Position numbers and translations under genes: made by a program
Shown here: positions 1 through 12,904 of the stretch, piece after piece
Position numbering within the stretch: position 1 is the first letter of the stretch
How the letters are laid out: each line of letters opens with the position of its first letter
The notes under the pieces: model-generated
Seen by the model: the letters and a program-made list of their open reading frames with translations, nothing else
Databases searched by the model: none
What the model was told of the DNA's origin: nothing
Assembly (NCBI GenBank): GCA_001970855.1
Contig: LSSN01001168.1
Location: forward strand, 1-28,113
Source: Smittium culicis
Lineage: Eukaryota; Kickxellomycota; Harpellomycetes; Harpellales; Legeriomycetaceae
DNA: 28,113 nucleotides
Direction of reading: 5' to 3'

Positions 1-348
1 TATATTATTATATTATTATATTATTATATTATTATATTATTATATTATTATATTATTATATTATTATATTATTATATTATTATATTATTATATTATTATA
101 TTATTATATTATTATATTATTATATTATTATATTATTATATTATTATATTATTATATTATTATATTATTATATTATTATATTATTATATTATTATATTAT
201 TATATTATTATATTATTATATTATTATATTATTATATTATTATATTATTATATTATTATATTATTATATTATTATATTATTATATTATTATATTATTATA
301 TTATTATATTATTATATTATTATATTATTATATTATTATATTATTATA
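1..348. repeat. Microsatellite (TATATTAT)n, 43.5 units
   Basis: A perfect 8-bp tandem repeat with unit TATATTAT runs from the first base to 348 with no interruption seen. It then switches abruptly to ACGACATCAGGCTC-like sequence. It borders the long direct repeat. The matching position before the second copy (23239-23266) carries only 3.5 units, so the array is expanded or contracted between the two. The window opens inside the array, so its true length is unknown. Confidence 0.97.
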
Positions 349-2581
349 CGACATCAGGCTCTAAAAAAATATCCATTTTTTTCTATTAATAGCGTTTAAT
401 TTAGTTGATTTTTTCTTTAGTAATAAATCAAATATTATTATTAAATAATTTATTTGAAAAAAAAAAGTGCTGATTGTAGCTCAGGTGTGGTTAGGAACAT
501 AATTACACAACTTTTAGCTTTGAAACAATAGTCTTGTTTAAAATAAACATAGATCAGTTTACTAGACGATTTATCATTTTAGTATTAAAAAAAGATTATT
601 TTAAATTATTTATATTTTAACGTGAAATTTTTTTTTAATTATTTGATTCTTTTTTCCAATAAATATCATTTTTTAATATTCTACCAACAAAGTATTTAAT
701 TGTATTTCTTTTAATAAGAATTAATGATTTTTATTAAAATGAGTTGAGTTTTTATACTTAAATAAAACATTTATATTTTAAATTAACCATTAACCATTAA
801 TAATTATTTTATGATTTTATGATTAATTTGTTTGATTTTTTTTAGGTATGGCATGAAGATTTCAATTAGTGACGTAAAAATCCATTATATTTATAAGTGG
901 ATCGTGTATTAAATTATTTCTATACTAAATTATGAATTTAAAAAGTTTAATATCAAAGACCCGATTTAAAAAAATCGTGTTAATTCTACATACTGTCAAT
1001 TATACTCCTATTTTACTGTGAAAACTTGGGGAAATTCATTCTGAATTAGAGATAGAAATAAATTAAATTAAAAAAATAAAAACATATTATAACTTGATTA
1101 TAGAATTATTAAAACTTTATCAAATAAAAATTAATTTCATAATCTCAAAAACTGAAATTTTTATTTTAATTTGATCAATAACTATATTATTCGTAATAAT
1201 AACGTTATAAAATTTCTAGTTTTTGAAAATGCTTACATGGAAAAAAGCTGGTTATTATTTTATTCTTGATTCTCGATTCTATATTTGCTTTTTCTCTACG
1301 TTATAATAATTGTAAAATTCAGTAATAAATTCATTAGTATTATTTTATCCATTAGAAATAATTTCATATGTTTAGATTTATAGATCTACAGCATAATTTA
1401 TTTAATAGGATTTTTATTTATTAAATGAATTCATTAATTTAAAATTTATTCTTATGTTTATTTATGAATCAAATAAGCATTATATCGTAAGAAAATTTTA
1501 TAATAGCATAAATTATTCAATCATATATAATTCTGGAAGTTTAAAATTATAGGATTTTTTATAAATCTATAAATTAATGTTTAAATAACCATTTATAAAT
1601 TACTATATCATAAAAAAATTATCTTTCTATTTTTTCCCGGTATCTAAAGATCAACTTCCTATAAATAAAATTTGTTTCATTTTCGGATTAAAAAAAATTA
1701 GCAAAAATAATTAAATATGCAACAACTAATCGCATAAAAATATAGTTAAAGTAATAGAGAAGCGAATCTATCCAAATAAAAATTATTTTTACATGAAATA
1801 TATACAGTAGTATCCAGCATCAATCTAAATAAAAATTTCTTATACTATTCAGAATCAAAAATATTTAATAATAAAAAATAAAATCAATCAAAAAATCTAT
1901 TCAAAGAAAGAATAATGCAGAAAAAATAATTTTATAAATACGAAAAGTATATTATTATTTAAAAAATAAGTATAAAATACAATAAACGGCATATAAAAAT
2001 GGATTTCGAATAAATAACAGCAAAAAAAATCCAATAATCGCTTTTTTTTAAGAAAAAAATCTATAAATTTTCTTGATATTTCAGAATTCAGGCAAATTTT
2101 TATTCGCCGAACTATACATTTTATTGAAATCAATTTTTTATTTTTAGAATCAAAAAAATGCATATTTTATATTATAATTTTTTGAAAAAAAATAATAATA
2201 GCAAATTATAAGCTTTTTCCAAAAATATGATGGCTAAAAAAGAAAATCAATTCAGGGGGAAAAATTCAATTTATCTTTTTTGGCTCTGCTGATTTGAAAG
2301 ATTTTTTAAAGAAATTTTCAGAAGAAATAGAAATGGATCCATATATTATATGAATTAATTTGGTATAATAGATATTATAAAGGAGATTATAACCTATTTC
2401 TTTAATTTGTTTTCATTCACATAATTACAGCGTATTATTTATTGAATTTATGTTATTTCGAAAAATAAAAGATAATGTATAAATATTTAACCTAAAATAG
2501 TGTTAAGGTTTGGCTGGATTAATTTTAATTAATTCTTTGATCTAAAGTATCCAATCAAATTGAGTTTTTTGATGGTATCTT

Positions 2582-2618
2582 AAGACTTAGAAATTAATTT
2601 TTCTAATCTCTAAGTCTT
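2582..2618. repeat. Hairpin (10-bp perfect stem) in repeat copy 1
   Basis: AAGACTTAGA at 2582-2591 is the exact reverse complement of TCTAAGTCTT at 2609-2618, with a 17-base AT-rich loop. The same hairpin occurs at 25502-25538. No run of T or gene end beside it supports a specific function. Confidence 0.6.
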
Positions 2619-3676
2619 TGAATTTTCCATATTCCTCTTAACAAAATATTCGAACCTAACATACAGGCTATTTTTAATTAAGTTCAATCTCACAGAGTGT
2701 CATTATTTTAAAATTTACACCACAAAACGTCAAATTTTGTCTTAATAAAAGAGCTGTGTACGTATTTGCTGACTAATTGTATTATTTTAAATTTCCAATA
2801 ATTTTGATTTTACAATAATATAAATTAAATAAATAAATTTTTTTTCGAATATAATTTTATTTATTACTTGGTTCGATAATAATTTTTATTCGCATTTCTA
2901 ATTATAGGCTAGTTATTTCTAAGAAAATAAATAGCCAAAATTCGCTATTGATAATGGATTTTGAAAATAAATAAGTTATCTAGAATAGAAAAGCGACTTT
3001 AAATCAAGAATTTAGATAAAAAATTATAATCTTTAAACATAATGTATTCAAAATTTCAGTGTATTTTTGAAACACTATTGGATCTCAAATATTCATATTT
3101 AAAAAATATTTCAAATAATCATATTAACACCTTATAACAAAATAATTAATTAAATTGCTTAGTTATAAGAACGCATATTATAAATAAATTATTTCACTAG
3201 ATTTTAATTCGCTTGGAATAATACGCTATGATAGGTCTGGAATTTTTTAGATTTGGTAGTGACAAGTATTTAAATAGTTTAATAAGCAAAGCCATGAAAC
3301 AAAAACTACTGTTGTTAAATTATTAAATATTAAAATTTATAGAGGCTACCTTTTAGAAATTTTGTTATTAATACTACAAGAAAGTAAATCTTTTTGTAAT
3401 TTAATCTTTTAAAAATGGTCTTGATCGAATTTAGAAATATCTTTAAACACGTATACTAAATTTTTTTGATATCTAGTTCAACTATCGCTTGTTTATATCA
3501 GAGCTCAAATTTAACATATTTTTTTTATGATTTTTAGATTAGCATACATTATTATAAAAACCTTTAAATGATGTTCAATAATACTCAAAAATTAAGCAAA
3601 ACTTGTAAAAAATTATCCTAGTGCATTTTATTTGAGTACTTTATTTGAAATATAAATTCATAATTCAATTTACACA

Positions 3677-3697
3677 AGTAATTAGTAATTAGTAATT
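3677..3697. repeat. Three tandem AGTAATT units
   Basis: Three exact 7-bp units lie here. The matching site in repeat copy 2 (26598-26611) has two. This is the largest indel noticed between the two long repeats and looks like ordinary slippage. Confidence 0.8.
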
Positions 3698-4215
3698 AAA
3701 TTTTTCTTTATTATATTTAATAACAAATAGTAAAATGAAAAATCGCAGAGAAAAAAAAAAGAACTACCTACGAATAATAACTATGGTGTCATAATAAGAA
3801 AAAAGTTGAAATCAATTTATATAGATTTCAAAATTATGATATTAAATGAGATTGCTCTTTTAGTGATAGTTAAATAAAATATACAATTTATATTTTTATA
3901 AGATAAAACCAATAAAGGTTAAAATATTCCTTGATATCCGATTAAATTGATTAGTATGTGATGCTATGAAATTATTAATAATAAAATGGTAATATAATCA
4001 TAATAATTGTCATATTCATCATAAAAATATTATAAATTATTTTCAGTATGATTTTCAAAAGCTTTATCAATGAAAATTAAAAATAAATATTTTAATAGGT
4101 ACTGAATTTTAAGTGAAATTAAAAATCGTCTACTTTTTTTTCATAGATATATAATATAATTTGGAATGAAAATTTTTTTGTATTCATAGAATAGCCTTGA
4201 TAATAAAAAATAATT

Positions 4216-4236
4216 TTCGAGACTTTGGCTCTCGAA
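4216..4236. repeat. Small hairpin TTCGAGA/TCTCGAA
   Basis: A 7-bp perfect stem (4216-4222 with 4230-4236) encloses the 7-base loop CTTTGGC. The same structure is at 27130-27150 in the second copy. No adjacent gene gives it a role. Confidence 0.5.
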
Positions 4237-5199
4237 TTATTACAGAAATTTATATAAGTTATTGAATAAAATAAAACTTATCTATCAGAAAATGTTTTTT
4301 TAAAGATATTGATTATTTTACACTTTATTTATTATATTATTTGAAGTAATACACCGAGTTATATTCTAGAAAGATTTTTATAAAGCGATAAACATATAAA
4401 TAGCTATTTATTATTTTATATTTATCCCATAGACAAAGTGAATATTTTCTATTAGCAATTTGAGTCATAAACTATCATATGAAGAAAAAAACGATATAAT
4501 TGATGAATATAATGTTTTAAATAATCAAAAAAAAATTGCGAAATTTGGGAGATTATTTTTTACTAGAGATAAAAATTATAAGAGATTCACAAAATAATAA
4601 TCAAAAAGTAAATAAATTTTCAAATTAATCTCAGAAAATTTATTTTGATAACTGAATAGAGAAAAGTTAATGAATTAGTTATTCAATTTTTTTTTTTTTG
4701 GAAAAGATTTCGAGATATATAGATTTCTAAAATTTATTATAGCTATTACCAAATTTTTCGGCTTAATTTTAGTACTCAAGAGAAAAATCAGCATTAAATT
4801 GTTAATGTTGAAAAGAACAGTTTAATAATAAAGAAGATGTTGATTATATATCAAAATTTTATAATTTATATTTATATATTATTTTTTTAAGAATATTATC
4901 TGCCTAAAAGTATAACTAGAAATTCTTTTAATTTTTGAACTTATCGACTAAGATAAATTTCATTAAAATTAAAAGCTTATTAATTTTCATAATGACTAAA
5001 AATTTATTTTCTGTATAATTTTTAATTTCTTTGTACTAATACAAAATTATGAAAATGTAATTTTATTTAATAACACTTTGATATCGATGATTTACATTAT
5101 ACCTTTTTTAAAACTAATTTAAATATTGATAAAATTGTAATGATTATAACAATTGACATACTAGAGTACGAGAAAAAAAGTTTTCGTTTTTTTTTTTTT

Positions 5200-8100
5200 G
5201 ATACTTAGCCTATTAATTTATAAATTTTTATAGTATATAGTACTTTTTACACAGTTTTCGTGATTTTATAAGTTAATAAATACTTATTATTCAATAAATT
5301 AAAAGAATTGGAATTGGAATTAAAGTTAAAAATAAATAAAAATAAAGTAAATTTCTTTTTATTTCAAAACTTCATCCATCCACCTCTAGCTTTTTAGCAG
5401 CTTTTATCCAATCTTAATCTAAACCCTGAAATTGATACAACTATCGATGATTTATTAGTTACATTATATATCTAATCTTTGTTAAAATTTATAAAACTTT
5501 TAAGGGGTATTGTGAAAATAACTTAGCATCCTTTTAAATATTTCCCAGAGTTTTAATTGGACTGTTATTTGGAATTTGCAGTGTAAAAAAAAGAGTATAA
5601 AAATATAGAATATTATATGGGATTTTTTATTTATATTTATGGATTATAAGGTTATCTTTTTTAATAATTAATTGGTTTGAATCAGGCTTTTTATTATTAT
5701 ATGTTATTTTTTAGTTATTTATTTATATTACCGCCAGAAACTTCAGATTTAACAGATAAATTGATTTTTGCTGTGCTACCAGCTCCAATTGATCCAAAAA
5801 AAAAAAAAAGAAAGTTACTTAGTACTAAATATCTAAATTTAATACGTGATTTAAATAATAATTTTTTTCTCTGGAGGCGTGTAACTCAAAATAAAAACCT
5901 AAATAATAGCCGTAATTATGATTCCGAGTAATTATATTTTCGAAAAACCACTGTAAATATTTTTAAAATTTATAGAAAATATTATTCAGTTATCAATATA
6001 TAATTTTGTAAGAATCGGTTTAAATTAATAATTTTCAACTTTAAAGTCATACTTTTTTAGTTTTTATCCCAAATTTTGACATGTAATTTCAATATTAAAA
6101 TAGGCTTTTATTTCTCTAAATAAACTTCTTTACTTGATTTTTAGATCAATGCTATTATTCGTATCATTTTTTGGGGGTCATTTTCTTCGAAAAAATTATT
6201 AAATTCAGACAATTTTTCGTTTTAGATAAGATTATACTTGATAATTGCGAAAGAAGAAATATTTATTTTATCTGCAGCTTTGAGTATTTCTATACAATTT
6301 TTTAGCAAGACACAATGTTATGTGCTTTTTGACGTGATATATTATTCACAGTTACTGAAAAAATTATATCTTATTTTGGAAAATGCTATTTATTTAATAA
6401 AAATGAGATAAAATTTTATGTGACTAGAGATATTTTGATAGTGCAATAAAATTTTTTTGTTTGGAATTAATAAGAAAAATTCAGTTTTTTATAATATTAC
6501 AATATTTTTATTGATTTTTGTATCAATTAAAATCTGAAAATATATAAAACTTTACGCTTATAAATATATATTCATTAAAAACCAAAATTCCGGAATAAAA
6601 AAAATAAATTAATATTACAAAAAAATTTTTTTTACTTACTATTAGGTCATATTCGAAATTTAATGGGGTCATTACGTGTAACCTTTTTTATTAATGAATT
6701 TTTAGGACGATAATAAAAGAAAAAAATTTTTCTATAAAAGTGCTATTTTATTAAGTTTATATTCCAATAAGCTGTATATTGTTTTATTTCTTTGTGCAAT
6801 TACCTGAAACTTTAAAATGAAATGAATCAATTTTGGAGAGATATTTTCCCTTAAATGTACCAGAAATCAAACTATTGGGCCTAGAAGATATTAATAATGA
6901 CTAAAATAAGATTTTTTGAGAATTATCGAGGATCTGAAATATAATAAAGTGATATATTCTTAATATATAACTAAAAATCAGTTTATTTATTTCAATAAGT
7001 AAATCTCGGAGGTCTACAGGAAGTCATAGCCTTGAGTTATCACGCCAGTAAGTAATTGTAGAGATATTTATGTACTGATAAGAATTCAAATAATTCTTTC
7101 ACATCTGAAAAGAAGTATCAAATTGGGCTACTTTCCAATATTTCTTAAAGATAGAGATAAAACTTCAGAGTGAAAAATAAACTGACAAAATCGCTATATA
7201 TTGAATCAAGATTTCTTAAGATAAGAAAATAATTCTGAAAAATTTTTTATTTCTTAAATATTGTGAATAATAAATCTATATATTACTATAAAGATTTCTT
7301 ATAAAACTTTTTTATATGCTCATTTTAACTAAAATATACAATAAAACTAGCCATATTAGATTATATATTTCTAAACAAAATGAAAATACCAAATAAAAAA
7401 TATATTCAACTGCTGTTAGGATCTAATTTATTACCATTTTTTATTCGATCTCATCTTTATAAGAAAATTAGATAAATTTCGGTGGCTTTGAAAATATTTT
7501 CAAAGACACAAAATTTTCGGATAATACCATGATATAATTAGCGCAGCTGCAACAGTGAACATGAATCAGTCTGTTAAGGTTTCAGTAAATACATTCTAAT
7601 TTTTATATTATAGCAGATGATTGGTAAAGAATCCGAGAGAAATAAATTAGTATTCATTTTCTTAATTCTTCACATTATTCGAATTAAAACAATCAATTTT
7701 AACGCTGGATGATAGTAAATCGCTGATAAGGCGAATAAATGAGATCAAATGAAAAGAATCAACTAAAATTCATTTAAATACCGACTTAAATCAAATAAAA
7801 GGGTGGTTATTAAATAAAATATTTGATAAACTTCTAATTATAATCACAATTAGGGGTAATTTTTCAGTTCAAGGATAAAATAGAATTACTTCACAAATAA
7901 AATTCATTATAATGTGTCAAAAAATCACCCAATTTAATAAAAAAGACATTTTTATCGTTATTTAAGCTTTTTTTAAACTGTTAAGTAGCTTTCTTTCTAG
8001 AAAAAAAAGAAACGGTAGAATTTTTTTAAATGTATGAAAAGGTTATTATGGCATCAGAAAATTTTTATGTCTGATATTTAAGGATAGTTATTATCAGTTA

Positions 8101-10269
8101 AATATGACACTGAAATTATATTTTCATGTTATATAAAAATAATTTAAAAGTTGATGATATAAGCTTTGTATATAGAGTGTTCAGATCAATGATTTTATAG
8201 CATGATTTTGTGAGATGAATGTCATTCTGTATATATTTACAAAAATTCGACCAGGAAATATTACCATTTTTTGAAAATACTTCTGATACCAAATCGAAAT
8301 ACATAAAAACGAGTTTTCGTTGTGTTCACAAATTTATAAATATTTTCTTTTCCAAGAAATGACTATTTCAAATATTAGTTTGATCTTAGTTTATCAAAAT
8401 TTAAGAAATATTAAACATAGTAGAAGGAGCTTAAGGCTTTATTATAGCACATTGTAGATACAGAGAAAAATATCAGTAATTGAGCACCTGATAATTCGGA
8501 AGAAATCAGATATTAAGTTATCACATTTTATACAAATCTGGGGATTAATTATAACCATTAGTTATTTCAGAGTCGATAATTCCCAATAAATATGAATATG
8601 ATTCGGAAAATGTAGACTTAAAAGCTTTTATAATGCACAGTAGAGACCGCTGCTCAGAATATTTGGTAAAATATAAGAAATTTCAGCTTCTATAATTCCT
8701 CTGTACTCTTTATATTCTGCTTTTATACCTTAAGAATGAAGATAAAAAAAATTCCACGAAAATAGATAATATCTCATAAGTCAACTTCTTTTCAAATATT
8801 TCGCTTTTTGAAATGTAAAAATTTTATGGCTGATCAAAAAATCATAAAATATAAAAAATAAATGGGTCTTTTATTCAACACATTCCATATATATTTAATT
8901 TTATCTGTGTGCTTTTAAACCTAATCTGACCCCTTTCTTAATTCAAGGATTTGATTCATATTTATAAAAAACATTATTAAACAATATTAATCATTATTTA
9001 GCTAATAATTATATGTATATATATTATGAATTTTATATATATATGATGTATTTCATATTTGACCTCTGTAAAATCCCAATCAGAATCAGTAGAATTTATG
9101 ATATTTTCTTATTCCGGTTCTTATTTATCTGACAGTTCTGATTTATTTTAACAAGCTTTACAAAACTAGTAAAATAAATACAAGGCATTCACGATATGTA
9201 CTTTTGTCAATAAGGTTATATAAATAAAAATCTAAGAATAATTTTTAAAGTTTACAAACTAAAAAGAAAAAAAAAGGTATTTAAATTGGAATAAGTTCCA
9301 AATTTAATGAAGGCATCGAATTTTTAAAGATCACAAATTAACATAAAAACTAAAACGTAGAAACTTGAACCTAATATTTTAACTCGTTAAACTAAATAAA
9401 ACCCTAATTTACCTTTAACACATTAGCCAAATTTTTAATTAAATTTGAAAAAACTTTCTTTACAAATCACATAATTTTCTATTATTTTATTTTATAATTA
9501 TAATTAATACATCAAATAAAAGTATAAATAATAAAAAAATATACAAAAATATATAAAAATCACAATAAATAAACTACTTTATGTCACATTTATTTATCTT
9601 TTAAAACAAACCTTTTTAAGAAATCGTTAAACTTACATGATGAACCCCAATAAAAACACACAAAGAACCCCAATTATCGGAAATAATGAGGTCTAAGCGT
9701 TAAAATATATATAGTATTATACTCATTATAAACATTTATTTTTCTAAATAAAGAAAATTATATATAAATTTGCATTAGCTAATTATTAGAGTCGCGAAAA
9801 AATATACCCAATTATACCACAAAAAAACAGATCCCAAGAGAAATATGTGCAACCTATTTTATAACCATCAGACGCCCCAAATCTTTATAATATCATAAAA
9901 AAGATATCGCATCCGAAAAATATTTCAGGAATTTAAAATTGATTTATAATCCACATGGCGTGAAGATATTATCATCTTGGTCAAAAAATATTAATCCGAT
10001 AAAACATTCAGTTAGTGTAAATAATGAATGATACGAATTAATCCACAAAGATGTTTTAAATTAATTTGATAGCCAAATAGCCAATGATAGCCAATGATAT
10101 CCATAATACTAAAATTTAGATAGTAGCAATGTTAATAAAATTACTCTGTAATTGAAAAAACTTGAATTTTAATGTGATTTTGTTTTCATTTTCATAACCT
10201 AAATACTAGGGCGGGATGGTAAGTAATCCGCAAAACGGAAATTTCCTAATAACTTTGAAATAATATTAG
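5200..10269. other. Gene-free AT-rich stretch
   Basis: I see no gene here. Frames of 60-85 codons (for example 5677-5931 plus and 8116-8304 minus) have AT-driven composition, no recognised motif, and no continuation across plausible splice sites. A perfect 20-bp palindrome lies at 7486-7505. A short GATAGCCAAT-like tandem duplication lies near 10070-10100. No tRNA, rRNA or mobile-element termini were recognised. Confidence 0.6.
7486..7505. repeat. Perfect 20-bp palindrome
   Basis: CTTTGAAAAT is followed directly by its reverse complement ATTTTCAAAG. In DNA this AT-rich, short palindromes are expected by chance, although 20 bp without a mismatch or spacer is at the longer end. No neighbouring gene is available to link it to. 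Confidence 0.6.
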
Positions 10270-10271
10270 CG

Positions 10272-10534
10272 AATAGAATTCTAAAGAATCAACGGTGTGA
10301 ATTACAAGAAAAGAGATATCCAATCATACAATATAAATTAAGAATTCAGAAAACAATAAATTTGAGAATGCGAACAAGATATTTTACTACCCAGAAATAA
10401 ATTACATAAAATATTAGAAATAAATAAAATACCATCAGTACAAATATATAAATTTATTCATGAAATATACACTAGGAGAAAATGGATATTAGGTACGATT
10501 GAAGGGCAAAAACTATCTTTGAGTATGTTAAATT
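10272..10534 (+). pseudogene. Possible decayed DNA-transposase fragment (Merlin/IS1016-like?)
   Basis: Two overlapping frames read like pieces of one protein broken by a frameshift. The first contains ILKNQRCELQEKRYP and then TINLRMRTRYF. The second contains LLPRNKLHKILEIN and, further on, YTRRKWILGTIEGQ. The order (a cysteine-containing start, an I-S/N-L/I-R-x-x-T-x-F motif, a KILEI helix, then R-K-W/Y-x-x-G-x-x-E-G-Q) recalls the N-terminal half of Merlin/IS1016-type transposases as I remember that family. The resemblance is weak: there are stops, the catalytic acidic residues are not clear, and no terminal inverted repeats were found. It could be coincidence in AT-rich DNA. Confidence 0.22.
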
Positions 10535-11239
10535 GAGATTATATATCTAAAAAGCCGGTTAATTAGTTATTAGATATATTTTATCATTAATCGAAAATTT
10601 TGAAAATCATTAATATTAAATAACTCTAGATATTAGTATAATGAATGAATGCTTCTTTTGATTAAATTTGCTAAATATATGATAAATTTTCAACTTTATC
10701 TGAATTCTAAGAAGAACTGAAATTCAGATTTTAGATTAAAAAAGCCCAAGAAATAGTAGTAGCTAAATAAAACTGGACATACTTTGTCCAAAACATAAAA
10801 GGGAAATCTAAATATTCGACCTCGTGAATTGAAGTATTAAATTTTAAATATTTCATTCTGTGTTCAAATTTCAAAACCGTATATAGAGGAAATAATTTAG
10901 TTATATATCCATCTCCATATAATATTGATAGCTAATTTCGATTAATAGACTATTTAGATACAACGATTCGATAAAAAATCAATATCAATGTTTTGAATCA
11001 ACAGAAGAAAAAAAAATACAAACTTAATTTAATTATCGGTCATGATACCTCATCTCTATAAAAAAAAAAGTGAATTTGAGCATCATTATTGAATAATTCT
11101 TGATTGTTAGCATACAATATAATTTATCAAGCCTTTTTCTGTAGCTTCACATCGCTCGAATCTTATATAATTAAAAATTTTTTATTTTAAAAAAATGTTG
11201 ATATTTCAAACATATAGATAAATTTAAAGTAAATTGTTT
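10535..11239. other. Gene-free AT-rich stretch
   Basis: I see no gene, RNA or repeat boundary. The sequence is stop-rich in all frames and merges on its right into the most decayed retrotransposon copy. Confidence 0.55.
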
Positions 11240-12740
11240 GCAACTCCTCAATGCTAAAAAAGATGATTATTATCCATCGAGAATCTAATCAAGAGGTCTA
11301 TTTATTCATTAATACTTTAAAGTATTAAAAGTCGTTTATCAGGAATCAAATCAAAAAAATTTGCTTTCTCCAGTTCAATTAGTTGGTAGAATTTACCAGA
11401 AAAAAGGAAAACGATAGATTTTCGACCCCCCTCCCACCTATGTGTATATCAAGAAACTTTATTTTTGCTGTGTCATCGACAGAAGAAAAATTTTTCATTT
11501 TAAATGATTCTAATTATATAAAAATTTATCTATCCTATATATAACTATGAAATTCAGCCTACTTAAAAATAGAAATGTGTGTTTTACTGTATATAGATTG
11601 TTTTTCCCACAAAATGCATAATTTTTCTTGCAATTTTTAATTGATTTATGAATTTTCAAGCTTTTTAGCCTTAAAAAATTGGCCTATTCTTATTTCCACA
11701 ACTTCATAGAATATTATTAGCTATTTTGTAAAAGTGGATTTTTATTTTAGCCAATGATCATAAATTTAAATTCACTCGATAAACAGTTCATTTTTTGATT
11801 TTTTTTTTTATAATAAATGATTTTTAAATGCACTCGATACTCTGGTACACTTAAATATGTTTTTCACAAGAATTTTTTTTCTCCGTATGTTATTACCAGA
11901 TATTAATGTATTCATTCTCTTTTTTGCGGTAAATAAATTAAATATGAAATCCATTTTTTAGAATTATTTCAATTAGCGATTTTTTGAACTCAAGTAGATT
12001 TTTTTAAAAAAATTGATTTTATTTCCAGCTCGTCTAGAAACCTTTCGTTATACCTTTATCTGGTCAATGTATTCACTAATCTTGTTGATACATAAATTCC
12101 TTAATGTACCTATTTATTATTTCTCTCATACCATAGGTTTCTACAAATTATCAATCAAAAGTAATCAATTCAGAAATATAAATAATAGTTTTTTAGCGTT
12201 GTAGGGTTATCAGTTCTCTATTAAAAAATTTTTAGCTGCCAAAAATTTCTATTTATACAATTCAATAAAAATATTAATTTTGTATTAAAACCGACGTTAA
12301 AATCGTATCTCAAATATACGAGTTTTTGAATTTCATAAATATCTTGGCTTATAACGTCATTTTTGAAATTTTTATTGAAATTCGTTTTTAAAATCCCTTA
12401 TTTCGAATTGAAAGTATCATTGTAAATATTCAATTTAAATCAAAAGTCATATGTGGTAATTTTTTCAACTTTTGAGAATGTTTTCATTACTACTCCACGA
12501 TCCGTAAATTTTAACACTTAGATTTATAATATTAACGATATAAATGAAAATAAATAATATCGATGAAGCGTAACAGCCCTGTCTTTTTACTGCAGTTGTT
12601 CTAAGAATTTCAAGAAATTAAATTTCCTATTTTCGCCCATTTTATGCGATAGATATAATCCTAGTGCCAATTTTAAAGTTTTAAAATCAACAAATTTGCT
12701 CCAAAGCTTATTGATTTGATTCATTTGTGAAATATTATCT
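11240..12740 (-). mobile_element. Non-LTR retrotransposon relic, copy A (oldest)
   Basis: This is a highly decayed copy, recognised by alignment to copy C rather than by open frames. Shared landmarks in the same order are: the 3' tail with ATTCATTAATACTTT (near 11310) and the CCCCCCTCCCACC block (near 11428); AAAAAATTGGCCTATTCTTA (near 11675), matching the copy C site near 14860; TCAGTTCTCTATTAAAAAAT then TTTTAGCTGCC (near 12210), matching 15390-15430; and a degraded FADD box (near 12495). The CTGCAGTTGTTCT block near 12590 matches the start of RT motif QG in copy C. The copy extends further 5' than C, with a smear of RT finger-like sequence to about 12740. It is almost as AT-rich as the background, which implies long mutational decay. 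Confidence 0.7.
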
Positions 12741-12904
12741 TCAACTTTTTGTAATACAAATAAGTAAAATATGGTTCAAAACCTTTATAATTAAGATTTT
12801 TAACTTTATTTTAAACCGCGGGGTTTATTAAATATAATTTAAATGCACTCATAAAAATATTTAAAAATTTAAAAAAGTATTAAAAAGTTATTTTTGAAAA
12901 AATC

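Larger units (their letters stand above)
349..5199. repeat. Long direct repeat, copy 1 (about 4.85 kb)
   Basis: This block matches 23267-28113 in the same orientation, base for base over long stretches. By eye I see about 35 substitutions and a handful of small indels, or about 99% identity. The coordinate offset is 22918 at the left end, about 22920 in the middle and 22914 at the right. No open frame of convincing length, RNA gene or transposase motif is visible. The sequence is very AT-rich with many A/T runs. Differences are patchy: about 1742-2566 and 4520-5199 show none, while 2567-2850 holds about ten. The match reaches the last base of the window, so the right boundary of the repeat is not known. 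Confidence 0.95.

Noticed and set aside
470..545. tRNA-like signals: TAGCTCAGGTGTGG (A-box-like) and GCTTTGAAAC (weak B-box-like) about 40 bp apart
   Set aside because: The acceptor, anticodon and T stems do not pair, so it is not a tRNA gene. A tRNA-derived SINE head is possible, but there is no body, tail or second dispersed copy to support it.
1897..2163. 88-codon minus-strand frame, present unchanged at 24817-25083
   Set aside because: It is conserved only because the whole surrounding 825 bp is identical between the two long repeats. The protein is almost all Phe, Lys, Ile, Leu and Asn with no motif, as AT-rich non-coding DNA gives.
5677..5931. 84-codon plus-strand frame
   Set aside because: It contains a poly-A run read as Lys repeats, has no homology that I recognise, and has no plausible splice extension.
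8116..8304. 62-codon minus-strand frame with a more protein-like mix (W, C, D, S residues)
   Set aside because: It has no recognised motif, and flanking sequence is full of stops in all frames with no convincing exon joins. It could be a relic but cannot be assigned.
12013..12204. 63-codon plus-strand frame
   Set aside because: It lies within the decayed retrotransposon copy A on the opposite strand and has no motif of its own.
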